This document shows, piece by piece, positions 46,199 through 53,656 of a stretch of 53,656 nt of DNA; the first letter of the stretch is position 1, and each line of letters opens with the position of its first letter. Both the position numbers and the translations under genes were made by a program. The stretch spans positions 1-53,656 of the forward strand of contig CAAGJM010000022.1 of the NCBI GenBank assembly GCA_900770185.1. Direction: 5' to 3'. The notes beneath the pieces are model-generated. The model had not been told where the DNA came from, ran no database searches, and saw nothing but the letters and a program-made list of their open reading frames with translations. Source of the DNA: Clostridia bacterium. Its GTDB lineage: Bacteria; Bacillota; Clostridia; Christensenellales; Borkfalkiaceae.

Positions 46199-48109
46199 TC
46201 AGGTGTCAAGGTCAAGGTTTGCGTATTTAGCGTTTTCTTCGATAAATTTACGCCTAAGCTCGGGCTGGTCGCCCATAAGCATGCTGAAGTGCGCGTCCGC
46301 TTCGACGGCGTCTTGTATGGTCACCCTTCTTAGCGTTCGGGTTTCGGGATTCATGGTCGTTTCCCAAAGCTGCACCTTGTCCATTTCGCCCAAACCTTTA
46401 TAACGCTGAATATCGCACTTTTCGTTTTCCGCACAAAACGCTTCTTTATCTTCTTCGGTGTAAAAATAGTATTCCTGCTTGCCCTTGGTTATCTTGTAAA
46501 GCGGGGGCTGAGCGACGTATACGTGCCCCTCTTCGATAAGCGGGCGCATATAGCGGTAGAAGAAAGTCAATAACAGTATGCGGATGTGCGAACCGTCAAC
46601 GTCCGCATCGGTCATGCAGATAACGCGGTCGTAGCGGAGCTTCGTCACGTCGAAGTCGTCGAGCATGCCGCCGCCGAAAGCCGTTATCATCGCTTTTATT
46701 TCTTCGTTTTCGAGCACGCGGTTGACGCGCGTCTTTTCAACGTTCAATATCTTACCGCGAAGGGGAAGTATCGCCTGGAAGCGTCTGTCGCGCCCTTGCT
46801 TTGCGGTTCCGCCTGCCGAGTCGCCCTCGACGAGGTAAATTTCGCAAAGTTCGGGGTCTTTACTCGAACAGTCTGCAAGTTTACCCGGGAGAGCCGTCGA
46901 CTCGAACACCGTTTTACGGGTCGCCTCACGCGCCTTGCGCGCCGCTTCGCGCGCCTTTTTGGCGGTTAAGCACTTGAATATAATCTCTTTGGTAACCGAC
47001 GGGTTTTCTTCAAGGAACGCGCCGAATTCTTCCTGCATCGCTTTAGATACGAGGCTTCTCATATCGGCGTTGCCGAGTTTGGTTTTGGTCTGCCCCTCAA
47101 ACTGCGGGTTGGTAAGCTTAACGGATATTACGGCGGATATGCCCTCGCGCACGTCTTCGCCGCTAAGTTTATCGTCGTCGGTCTTAATCATATTAAGTTT
47201 TTTGCCCGCGTCGTTAATGCACTTAGTTAAAGCGGCTTTAAAGCCGTCCAGGTGGGTACCGCCTTCGACGTTGTTCACGTTATTTGCAAACGCCAAAATC
47301 TGCTCGCTATAGTCGGTGTTGTACTGGAAAGCGATTTCAATCGTTTCTTTGCCGTAGGTCTTTTTAAAATAAAGCGGCTCTGAAGATAAAACTTCTTTCC
47401 CCTTGTTCAAAACGCTAACGTACTCTTTAATGCCGCCTTCGCTATACAAGGTGTCCGTCCTTTCCTTCCCTTCGCGCTCGTCGGTTATAACGAGTTTGAC
47501 GCCCGGGTTTAAGAAAGCAAAGTCGCGCAGCATGCCGCGGATTTTATCGTAACTGAAATCCACCGTCGAAAAAATCGTCGGGTCTGGTTTGAAAGTGACG
47601 CAAGTGCCCGTTTCGGTCGTATCTTCGAGGGTTAAAAGCGGGGTTTGCGGAACGCCGATTTTATATTCCTGACGGAAGTGTTTGCCGTGCTGATAAACGT
47701 CTACGCTCGCGAATTCGGAAAGCGCGTTCACCGCCTTTAATCCTACGCCGTGAAGACCGGAAGATATCTCGTAGCCGCCGTCGCCGAACTTGCCGCCGGC
47801 GTTGGGGTGGGTCATAACGAGTTCGACGGTAGAAATACCCTCTTCGCGCATACCGGTCGGAATGCCGCGGCCGTTATCGCGTATCGAACAAGACCCGTCT
47901 TTTAAAATTCTGACGGTTATGGTGTCGCAATATCCCGCAAGCGCTTCGTCGATAGAGTTGTCGACGGTCTCTTTAACTAAGTGGTGAAGACCGTATTCGT
48001 CGGTGTTGCGAATGTACATGCCGGGACGCAAACGGATATGCTCTAACCCCTTACATTCCCTGATCTGGTCGGCGCCGTATTCGCTTACAACTTTGTTTTC
48101 AGTGTCCAT
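46199..48109 (-). CDS. gyrB: DNA gyrase subunit B
   Basis: A 636-aa protein of usual Gram-positive GyrB length. GHKL ATPase: RLRPGMYIRNTDEYGLHHLV with E47 and N51 (general base and Mg2+ ligand), SIRDNGRGIPTG, SSGLHGVGLKAVN. Toprim/DNA-binding part: EGDSAGGTAKQGRDRRFQA, LPLRGKILNVEK and MTDADVDGSHIRILL. It supplies ATP-driven strand passage for gyrase. First gene of the gyrB-gyrA pair; there is no recF or dnaN upstream, so the usual dnaA-gyrB order is broken here. Confidence 0.97.
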   Translation of the reverse strand: MDTENKVVSEYGADQIRECKGLEHIRLRPGMYIRNTDEYGLHHLVKETVDNSIDEALAGYCDTITVRILKDGSCSIRDNGRGIPTGMREEGISTVELVMTHPNAGGKFGDGGYEISSGLHGVGLKAVNALSEFASVDVYQHGKHFRQEYKIGVPQTPLLTLEDTTETGTCVTFKPDPTIFSTVDFSYDKIRGMLRDFAFLNPGVKLVITDEREGKERTDTLYSEGGIKEYVSVLNKGKEVLSSEPLYFKKTYGKETIEIAFQYNTDYSEQILAFANNVNNVEGGTHLDGFKAALTKCINDAGKKLNMIKTDDDKLSGEDVREGISAVISVKLTNPQFEGQTKTKLGNADMRSLVSKAMQEEFGAFLEENPSVTKEIIFKCLTAKKAREAARKAREATRKTVFESTALPGKLADCSSKDPELCEIYLVEGDSAGGTAKQGRDRRFQAILPLRGKILNVEKTRVNRVLENEEIKAMITAFGGGMLDDFDVTKLRYDRVICMTDADVDGSHIRILLLTFFYRYMRPLIEEGHVYVAQPPLYKITKGKQEYYFYTEEDKEAFCAENEKCDIQRYKGLGEMDKVQLWETTMNPETRTLRRVTIQDAVEADAHFSMLMGDQPELRRKFIEENAKYANLDLDT

Positions 48110-48224
48110 AACTGCTCCTTTAATTTATTCAGCCGCACCTTGCTAAACCTCTTAGCAGAGTTATTCGCCGCACGCGGACGCGCGCGCAAGGCGCGTATAT
48201 AAGTATAAATAAATAATTAAGTTT

Positions 48225-48253
48225 ATTATACAACAACAGCCCCGCTTTGTAAA
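48225..48253 (-). promoter_or_regulatory. promoter of gyrB-gyrA
   Basis: Minus-strand TTTACA (48253-48248), a 17-nt spacer and TATAAT (48230-48225). It leaves a leader of about 110 nt before the gyrB start. Confidence 0.8.
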
Positions 48254-48302
48254 CCGAATTTTTAAAAATTCAGCGTTTTTTCGTTTCGTAAAAACTCCGC
48301 AC

Positions 48303-48330
48303 GAAAAACGCCCCGATATTTTCGGGGCGT
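48303..48330 (-). terminator. terminator of the M50-protease transcript
   Basis: Minus-strand ACGCCCCGA (48330-48322) pairs perfectly with TCGGGGCGT (48316-48308), then TTTTTCG. It begins 19 nt after the protease gene stop. Confidence 0.92.
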
Positions 48331-48348
48331 AATACGATTTTTTATTTG

Positions 48349-49413
48349 TTAAATTCCCTTTTGAAGGTAAGTTAAAATCTGCCTTTCGAATTCCGCTATT
48401 CCTTTAACGGGATAGTCGTTTACGGCGTTTAAACCGCTCGATATAAGAAGCCTTGCCCTGTTATAGTCGCCGTCGTAAACGGATAAAGCCGCCTGAATAC
48501 GGAAAGACGTAGGGGTATCGTTAAGCGCGAGTCTGTCAATCGCTTCTTCGCGGTTGTTTTTTATGAACTTATCGTCTTTAACTATAACAGCCTTAAAAAG
48601 TTTTTCGCACAATACTTGCGTATACAGCTCTTCGGGCAAATCGTCGGCTAAAATAATCGAATCTAATTCTTTGAACGCGGCGTTTTCGTCGGTTAAAAAT
48701 TTATTTAGGTATTTAAGGTAGCTTATATAGACCGAAAAACAATCTTCCCCGCCCGCTTCGTATAAGAGCGCGGACGGAAGGTTTGCGGGCGTAACGCCGC
48801 TATAAAGCATCGCAAGCGCGCCGTAATAGTTAAGCGCGCAACGCCCCGCGGCTCCGCCCGATATAAGGGTGAAAGCAACGTCTCCGTCAGAGCCTTTAAA
48901 GACGGGCAAAAGATTTACTATCATAAGATAGGCGGGCACTAAATAAGGCATGCCGATAAAAGCGTAAACGAAAGGGGTTTCTTTCACCGTCACGAGGACG
49001 CAAATCTGCGCCGTCATCTGCGCGGCGTTCATAAGTATTCCGCCGAGAGAGTAAAGTATCGCTTTAATCTTTAAATTTTTAGTCGTAACGGGCGCCATTT
49101 CGGTGTCGCCGGGGTCCTCACCGATTTTGACGAAGCCGATTCTCAGTTTATCGCCCGTCCTACGTATTTCAAAGCAAAAAATCTTGGTTTTTACGAATTT
49201 AAACCCGCAAATTTTACCGAATAAAACGTGCCCCGCTTCGTGAAAAGCCACCGCAAGTATTCCGCTTGCCGCAATTCCCGCAAGCGACGCGAGAATTATA
49301 AGCGCTCTGTCGTTTTTGTGTATGATAAGGGCTTGTACGAAAAGCACTGCGTATAAAGCGATTAAAGCAACTATTATAACCGCGTTTATAATTTTAACGT
49401 AAAATTTTTTCAT
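48349..49413 (-). CDS. M50-family membrane metalloprotease
   Basis: A 354-aa protein. Two N-terminal hydrophobic segments frame the zinc motif HEAGH (about residues 58-62), followed by LGGILMNAAQ and the second site NLLPVFKGSDGD (the usual N-L-L-P-x-x-x-x-D-G). Site-2-type proteases cut membrane-bound substrates, often anti-sigma factors. The C-terminal ~150 residues are helical, TPR-like and extend the protein past the catalytic part. Its start overlaps the Ppx/GppA gene end by 20 nt. Substrate unknown. Confidence 0.85.
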   Translation of the reverse strand: MKKFYVKIINAVIIVALIALYAVLFVQALIIHKNDRALIILASLAGIAASGILAVAFHEAGHVLFGKICGFKFVKTKIFCFEIRRTGDKLRIGFVKIGEDPGDTEMAPVTTKNLKIKAILYSLGGILMNAAQMTAQICVLVTVKETPFVYAFIGMPYLVPAYLMIVNLLPVFKGSDGDVAFTLISGGAAGRCALNYYGALAMLYSGVTPANLPSALLYEAGGEDCFSVYISYLKYLNKFLTDENAAFKELDSIILADDLPEELYTQVLCEKLFKAVIVKDDKFIKNNREEAIDRLALNDTPTSFRIQAALSVYDGDYNRARLLISSGLNAVNDYPVKGIAEFERQILTYLQKGI

Positions 49414-50293
49414 ATCCGCCGTCCTTAAAAATCAGATATCCCTCTAAGTTATCGCTTTCCGACACGGTAATTCGCGAAAGATTAAAGTAGTTTAAAACGT
49501 TCAGAATTATAAGCGTTCCATAGCTTATTATTTCGGCGCGCTTTAAGTCGACCGCGTAAGTTTTCGTAATTTCTTCCGCCGTCATACCTTTAAGCTCGTC
49601 GAAAATTTCTTTCAACCTCTCGGTTTTCAATACGTGCCCGTCGGTTTTTAAAGGGTCGTAAACTTTAAGTTTTAAGTCGATTGCCGCAAGCGAAGTCGCC
49701 GTGCCGCCGACCGCGTAAAATTCGCCGTTTAAATTTTTAACGTCGCCGTAAATTTTAACTTGTTCTTTCAAAAACTTGTCCGCGGCGGCGTATTCGCCCG
49801 TAAACCCGTCGCGTAGTTTAACCGCGCCGACGGGCATGCTTTTTTCGTAGCACGGAATTACCCCGTCAAACGTATAAACCGCTTCGCTGCTCGCCCCGCC
49901 GACGTCTATAACCCCGCCCGCTTTTCCGTAAAGCGCGCCCAAAAAAGCAAGGTTAGCTTCCGCCTCGCCGCTTATAACGTCAACGTCGAGCGGGATTTTT
50001 TCTTTAACCGCTTTTACGAAATCGCGCCCGTTTTTTGCGTTTCTGACGGCGGCGGTCGCGAAAGCGTAAATATTTTTAATATTTAAACTTTTTGCTTCGT
50101 TATAAAAATCGACCACCGCGTTTACCGTGCGAATCAAAGCGTCTTCGCGGATAACTCCGCTTTTATAAAGCCCTTCGCCCAAACGGGTGGTGGATAGTTT
50201 TTTTATTTTTTTGCCGCTAAAAACCGTCATCAGCCGAACGGAATTACTGCCGATATCGATAACGGCGACGGGCAAAAGTTCACTTTTACTCAT
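49394..50293 (-). CDS. Ppx/GppA exopolyphosphatase-like protein
   Basis: A 299-aa protein; ATG at 50293 (ATGAGTAA) overlaps the divIC stop by 8 nt. The ASKHA fold is visible in VAVIDIGSNSVRLM (phosphate 1), VISGEAEANLAFLG, GGVIDVGGASSEAVY (phosphate 2) and FYAVGGTATSLAA. The family hydrolyses polyphosphate or pppGpp. It is short, lacking the C-terminal helical domain of E. coli Ppx. It lies in the division/sporulation cluster. Confidence 0.93.
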   Translation of the reverse strand: MSKSELLPVAVIDIGSNSVRLMTVFSGKKIKKLSTTRLGEGLYKSGVIREDALIRTVNAVVDFYNEAKSLNIKNIYAFATAAVRNAKNGRDFVKAVKEKIPLDVDVISGEAEANLAFLGALYGKAGGVIDVGGASSEAVYTFDGVIPCYEKSMPVGAVKLRDGFTGEYAAADKFLKEQVKIYGDVKNLNGEFYAVGGTATSLAAIDLKLKVYDPLKTDGHVLKTERLKEIFDELKGMTAEEITKTYAVDLKRAEIISYGTLIILNVLNYFNLSRITVSESDNLEGYLIFKDGGYEKILR

Positions 50294-50543
50294 CGTTTTT
50301 AGAATTCCTTTCGAGCTGCGCCTTTTCCTTTTCAATCAGAAGTTTGTAGGCTTCCGTCTGCGAGTCGATATTTTCTATTTCTTTTTCGAGCGCGGCTATT
50401 TCCGCGTCGAGCTTTTCTATCCTTGCCTTCCGCGCGAATATACCGTACATCTGATAGACTATTATCGCCGCGAATATCGCTATCAGCATTATTACGCCGC
50501 TCAGCGTCGCCGCGAATACCCTTTGTCTTTTTTCTTCCGACAT
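50286..50543 (-). CDS. divIC: DivIC/FtsB-like septum formation protein
   Basis: An 85-aa bitopic protein: basic start, one membrane helix (GVIMLIAIFAAIIVYQMYGI) and a coiled coil (KARIEKLDAEIAALEKEIEN). This is the FtsB/DivIC layout of divisome assembly. Its start lies inside the reading frame that continues from yabQ, so the two genes share 212 nt. yabP-yabQ-divIC is the Bacillus order and supports the call. Confidence 0.88.
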   Translation of the reverse strand: MSEEKRQRVFAATLSGVIMLIAIFAAIIVYQMYGIFARKARIEKLDAEIAALEKEIENIDSQTEAYKLLIEKEKAQLERNSKNDE

Positions 50544-50913
50544 TTTTTTTGACCTTTATAAAAAGCGAAGTTGCCGCATTTTTTATTTTTAAAAACAACT
50601 TTACCAGTTTATTATACAACAACGTATACGCAAACGCAACCGCTTTATGCAAACTTTTTGCGTAGCACAGTAAACCGCAAACGCAAAAAACGCCCATAAA
50701 CGCCCGAAAATCGCCAAGCTTAAAGATTACCGACGTTGCGCATAAAACCGCCCCCGCGAGCGAAAGCGCGGCGATATCGAGCGCGATTTTAACCCCGCGC
50801 GGTTTTACGGCGTTTTTAATTAAGTTTAGCGGCGTATAAATAAAACCCGACAAGCACCCCGCGAAAAAGCAAACCAGAAGTTCGCGCGGCTGGCCATCCG
50901 ATATAAACGTCAT
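50332..50913 (-). CDS. yabQ: YabQ-like spore cortex protein with C-terminus overlapping divIC
   Basis: A 193-aa frame. Residues 1-115 are a membrane protein with several helices (LLVCFFAGCLSGFIYTPLNL; ALDIAALSLAGAVLCATSVI; AFMGVFCVCGLLCYAKSL) as in YabQ, needed for cortex formation in sporulation. Residues ~123-193 are encoded in another frame across divIC and are very Arg/Lys/Asp-rich; they have no YabQ character. Either the protein really has this basic tail, or a frameshift has removed an earlier stop. The start overlaps yabP by 4 nt. Confidence 0.8.
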   Translation of the reverse strand: MTFISDGQPRELLVCFFAGCLSGFIYTPLNLIKNAVKPRGVKIALDIAALSLAGAVLCATSVIFKLGDFRAFMGVFCVCGLLCYAKSLHKAVAFAYTLLYNKLVKLFLKIKNAATSLFIKVKKNVGRKKTKGIRGDAERRNNADSDIRGDNSLSDVRYIRAEGKDRKARRGNSRARKRNRKYRLADGSLQTSD

Positions 50914-51176
50914 TTAAACATCCTTTTGATTATGTTTTCGCCGCCGCGATATTTTACGCCGTCGATATTCCCTATCGCGGTGAATTTGCCGCAAGTTTCG
51001 GTAAACCCCGTTATTTTAAGGTTTTGCCCCGAGACGGTTAAAACGTTTCCGCTTAAAAGTTTAAGGCGAATTTCTTTTTCGGTAAACGCCGTAACTTCCT
51101 TGACGGCGGTCACGGTTATCGCCTTTTTGTCGTCGATTACGACGGTGTGAATTACTTTATCTCCGCTTGTTTCCAT
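50910..51176 (-). CDS. yabP: YabP-like sporulation protein
   Basis: An 88-aa protein of the YabP/YqfC family: AITVTAVKEVTAFTEKEIRL, LKLLSGNVLTVSGQNLKITG and a basic end. YabP works with YabQ in spore cortex assembly. It is the first gene of yabP-yabQ-divIC and overlaps yabQ by 4 nt (ATGA). Together they suggest that the organism can form endospores or descends from spore formers. Confidence 0.9.
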   Translation of the reverse strand: METSGDKVIHTVVIDDKKAITVTAVKEVTAFTEKEIRLKLLSGNVLTVSGQNLKITGFTETCGKFTAIGNIDGVKYRGGENIIKRMFK

Positions 51177-51232
51177 TATTACTCCCTTTAAAATTCATCG
51201 TAGGGTTCCCCCGCGATTAAATTTTGACACAA

Positions 51233-51266
51233 AAAAATCTCTCACGGTAATTTATGAGAGATTTTT
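51233..51266. terminator. terminator between the PTS gene and yabP
   Basis: AAAAATCTCTCA (51233-51244) pairs perfectly with TGAGAGATTTTT (51255-51266). With A/T tails on both sides it works in both directions; for minus-strand genes it ends the metallophosphoesterase-PTS transcript. Confidence 0.9.
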
Positions 51267-51335
51267 AAAATTTATTACTTTTGCCGCCGCTACACGGCTG
51301 CGCCGAAAACGCTTTTCGGTCGCCGAAAAAAAAGT

Positions 51336-52475
51336 TTAGTCGAGTTTCATATCCCCGAATTTTATCATGCCTTTTTTGCGCATAAACTCGGATACGCCAA
51401 GCGATATCGCCGCGGGTAAAATAAACATTAAAAGCGCGATTGCAAGGGTTATAAGCCACCACGGCTTGCCGCTTGACGCTTCGATTATGCCGAACACGCC
51501 CACTAAGCCGCTGGTACCCATTCCGCCGCCAGACGCGTTGCAGTAAATTTTAAACGCGCAGGTAGCAACGGGCCCCAAAATCGCGCTCGATATAATTTCG
51601 GGCACCATAATTACGGGCTTTTTCATAATGTTGGGAATTTGCAGCATGCTCGTTCCTATCCCTTGCGAGATAAGCCCGCCCACGCCGTTTTCGCGGAAGC
51701 TTGCAACCGCAAAACCCACCATGTGGCAGGCGCAGCCCGTAACCGCCGCCCCGCCCGCCAAAAGCATTGCGTTGTAGGCGGCCGAGCCTACGGGTTCGCT
51801 CGTTAAAACGGGGCTTGCAACCGATATCCATATCGCCGCGGAAGACGTGGGCATCGTTAAAAGTATGCCCATTATAACGGATATGACTATGCCCATTATA
51901 AACGGAGTGACGTTCGTCGCAAGCGCGATTAAAAGACCGAGTTTGTTTATTACGAATATGAACGGGAACGCCGCGTATATGCCTATAAACGACAGTAAAA
52001 GCGCGCCCATGGGTATTAAAATTATATCGAGTTTAGTCTTGCCTTCGTATAGGTCCGTTACTTCCGCTACGAGCATAGTGACGACGTACGCCCCTATCGG
52101 GTTGCCGGGTGCGCCTAAGGTTAAAGCGGTAAAGCCCGCCGCGCCGTAGGTAAGTTTATCGGCAAACGCGCCTACAAACCCCGCCACCGCCGACGAAAAG
52201 ACAATAAGCTTCCCTTTTTTAAGGCTGTGCGCTATCCCCACGCCTATCCCCGCGCCCATAAGCGACTTGGCGGCGTTCGCTATCGCCATAAAAGTCTTGC
52301 CGAAGTAGTTATCGCCTATCCACCCGGCGATTTGCGCGAGTATCGTCCCCGCGATAAGGGTGCAGAAAAGACCTTGCGCCATACCCGAAAAGGCGGTTAT
52401 GAAAAACTTGTTGCAAGTCTTTTTAAGCCAGGGCTTAAACCCCGCGGTTTCAACGGTTTTAACATTTTCTTCCAT
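51336..52475 (-). CDS. PTS system EIIC-like permease (PTS_EIIC_2 type)
   Basis: A 379-aa membrane protein with about ten hydrophobic segments. Motifs TAFSGMAQGLFCTLIAGTIL, GAPGNPIGAYVVTMLV, MPTSSAAIWISV and AAVTGCACHMVGFAVASF fit the predicted-sugar EIIC family. The usual EIIB/EIIA partners are not adjacent, so it may use distant ones or be a stand-alone transporter. Substrate unknown. Its ATG is next to the stop of the phosphoesterase gene (shared base). Confidence 0.85.
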   Translation of the reverse strand: MEENVKTVETAGFKPWLKKTCNKFFITAFSGMAQGLFCTLIAGTILAQIAGWIGDNYFGKTFMAIANAAKSLMGAGIGVGIAHSLKKGKLIVFSSAVAGFVGAFADKLTYGAAGFTALTLGAPGNPIGAYVVTMLVAEVTDLYEGKTKLDIILIPMGALLLSFIGIYAAFPFIFVINKLGLLIALATNVTPFIMGIVISVIMGILLTMPTSSAAIWISVASPVLTSEPVGSAAYNAMLLAGGAAVTGCACHMVGFAVASFRENGVGGLISQGIGTSMLQIPNIMKKPVIMVPEIISSAILGPVATCAFKIYCNASGGGMGTSGLVGVFGIIEASSGKPWWLITLAIALLMFILPAAISLGVSEFMRKKGMIKFGDMKLD

Positions 52476-53170
52476 TAGTATATCTCCACTAACGTATTAT
52501 CGACCAAATCGCAGGAAGTAAGTATATATTCCACTCCGTTTTTAACCGTCACGGGGTAAAACTTAACTTCTTTGCCGTGTAAATGGCCGTAAACGACTTT
52601 ATCTACTTTATGCTGTTCGAAAAGGTCAGTAAACGCCGAGCTTTCGCGCTTGACGTTAAAGGGCGGGTAATGAATCATAGCGATAAGTTTATCGCCTTCT
52701 TCGCGAAGTTTTTCGGCGGCGAAAAGGGCGAGCCTGAACCGCTCTACTTCACGCTTGAAAATCTTTTCGTCCGTCTCTTTATAGTCGGGCGCGCCTTCGA
52801 CCGCCCACCCGCGCGAACCTAAAATTACGTAATTGCCTATTTTAACCGCGTCGTTCTGAAGGGCTATAACCCCTTCGGGGAGCCTTTCGCGTAGTCTGGT
52901 TATAGACTGCCACCAGTAGTCGTGATTGCCGCGAATCATCACTTTTTTTCCGTTTAGCTCGCTGAAAAACTTAATGTCGTTTAACGCGTCGTCAACCTTC
53001 ATCGCCCAGCTTATATCGCCCGCAATAAGCACTATATCGTCCGCCGAAACTTTTTTTTGCCAGTCGGCTTTAATTTTATCTAAATACCCGTCCCACTTGT
53101 CGCCGAAAACAACCATAGGCTTTTCACCCGACAAGGAAAGGTGTAAATCGCTTATAGCGTAAACTTTCAT
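52475..53170 (-). CDS. YkuE-like metallophosphoesterase
   Basis: A 231-aa calcineurin-type enzyme: ISDLHLSLSGEKP (D-x-H), IAGDISWAM, MIRGNHDYWW, MIHYPPFN and VYGHLHGKE. The complete two-metal set argues for activity. The substrate is unknown; relatives hydrolyse UDP-diacylglucosamine or nucleotides. First gene of a two-gene operon with the PTS permease. Confidence 0.92.
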   Translation of the reverse strand: MKVYAISDLHLSLSGEKPMVVFGDKWDGYLDKIKADWQKKVSADDIVLIAGDISWAMKVDDALNDIKFFSELNGKKVMIRGNHDYWWQSITRLRERLPEGVIALQNDAVKIGNYVILGSRGWAVEGAPDYKETDEKIFKREVERFRLALFAAEKLREEGDKLIAMIHYPPFNVKRESSAFTDLFEQHKVDKVVYGHLHGKEVKFYPVTVKNGVEYILTSCDLVDNTLVEIY

Positions 53171-53176
53171 ACGAAC

Positions 53177-53205
53177 AGTTTAACACATAGCGAAAAAAAC
53201 CGCAA
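53177..53205 (-). promoter_or_regulatory. promoter of the phosphoesterase-PTS operon
   Basis: Minus-strand TTGCGG (53205-53200), a 17-nt spacer and TAAACT (53182-53177). It is only 7 nt from the start codon, so the message would be nearly leaderless. Confidence 0.55.
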
Positions 53206-53656
53206 CTTAAACGGTTTAAAAATACGAATAAATAGGGAAAACGCGGGTTTAGCGTTCCGCATATTGCAAAAACCATACCGCAAAAACCGATTTATTACCG
53301 CAAAAATAGTTAGGAATAAGAACGTTTACCCGTAAAAATAAAAAGGGGAAACATTTTTATAACTATCTACCTAAAAGGCACTTTTAGGGTTGAGCATTTT
53401 TGCGGAAAAGAAATCGTTGCTTGCAACGTGGTTTTTGCAAGGCAAACACCCGAAGTCGTACTTGCTGTACTACGAGTGGTGAGCCGAGCAGAGACTGAAC
53501 CCCGTCAAGCCTTAAAGCCGTCTTTTTTGCCCGTTTCGGCAAATCTTTGCTTGAAGTATTTGTATACGTCTGCGCAAATCTTTGCTAAAACCGTCTTAAA
53601 AAATACGGCTTTAAGGTGCCTTGGCATTTTTACGGCGATAAATTCAGATAAATCAA
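53206..53656. other. noncoding right end with repeated structure
   Basis: No convincing gene. CGTTGC-TT-GCAACG near 53414 is a small hairpin, and GCAAATCTTTGC is repeated twice inside a long inverted repeat described separately. The rest is AT-rich with no ORF of note and continues beyond the window. Confidence 0.6.
53510..53616. repeat. 107-nt inverted repeat with internal direct repeats
   Basis: CCTTAAAGCCGTCTTTTTT (53510-53528) and AAAAAATACGGCTTTAAGG (53598-53616) are complementary except at one position. Inside are two copies of GCAAATCTTTGC (around 53540 and 53574). It resembles a small palindromic dispersed repeat or a structured RNA; no family recognised. Confidence 0.65.

Noticed and set aside
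1..53656. CRISPR array or cas genes
   Set aside because: No regularly spaced direct repeats and no Cas-like proteins were seen.

Overview
The window looks like a chromosomal stretch of an anaerobic, endospore-forming member of the Clostridia (Firmicutes). Three observations support this: a yabP-yabQ-divIC sporulation/division cluster, two kinds of [FeFe] hydrogenase-like protein with a PP2C/SpoIIE-type phosphatase, and a gyrB-gyrA pair. The lineage beyond Clostridia cannot be fixed from sequence reading alone; a Christensenellales-like uncultured lineage is only a guess.

Layout. (1) About 1-3000: the right end of a mobilizable Tn4451-type element, with the C-terminal part of a MobV relaxase, a small regulator with its own palindromic operator, a TnpW-like small gene with an ACG start, and a large serine recombinase. 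(2) 3099-6637: host genes, namely a secreted GH18 lipoprotein, a GNAT acetyltransferase carrying a 22-bp tandem duplication, and tRNA-Ser(CGA). (3) About 6890-27830: a roughly 21-kb integrated element. Its left operon (+ strand) holds small unknown genes, ArdA antirestriction, a PcfK-MutS domain fusion and PcfJ. Its central operon (- strand) holds an HTH regulator, small basic and possibly ssDNA-binding proteins, two paralogous membrane-anchored surface proteins, two further exported proteins, a 47-aa membrane peptide, a membrane-anchored P-loop ATPase with Zot/pI-like features, and a rolling-circle HUH/YxxKY Rep. That operon ends in an intergenic region with two large hairpins. Next come a LexA-like repressor with a perfect operator, a WYL regulator-Sel1-YhbY operon, and a large serine recombinase whose reading frame runs into the host. 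(4) 27881-36183: a host operon for hydrogen sensing or metabolism (HydS-like PAS hydrogenase, phosphatase, monomeric group-B-like hydrogenase, two thioredoxin-like ferredoxins, a kinase, RlmD-type methyltransferase and a phosphoesterase). (5) 36240-43500: a degenerate P1B-type ATPase, an active-looking P-type ATPase with a long disordered N-terminus, two XRE regulators, and a CaCA antiporter under a yybP-ykoY manganese riboswitch. (6) 43508-53205: gyrA, gyrB, an M50 protease, Ppx/GppA, divIC, yabQ, yabP, a PTS IIC-like permease and a metallophosphoesterase, followed by a structured noncoding tail.

The most interesting part is the 21-kb element. It has no recognisable relaxase, VirB4 or VirB6, but carries a phage-type Rep, a Zot-like ATPase, exported proteins and an intergenic region of stacked hairpins. 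This gene set resembles a filamentous-phage (inovirus-like) replication and export module joined to genes typical of conjugative elements and to a serine recombinase. A family of short palindromes (CTCGCAA-N5/6-TTGCGAC) is scattered through its intergenic regions and sits at the same distance from two candidate promoters.
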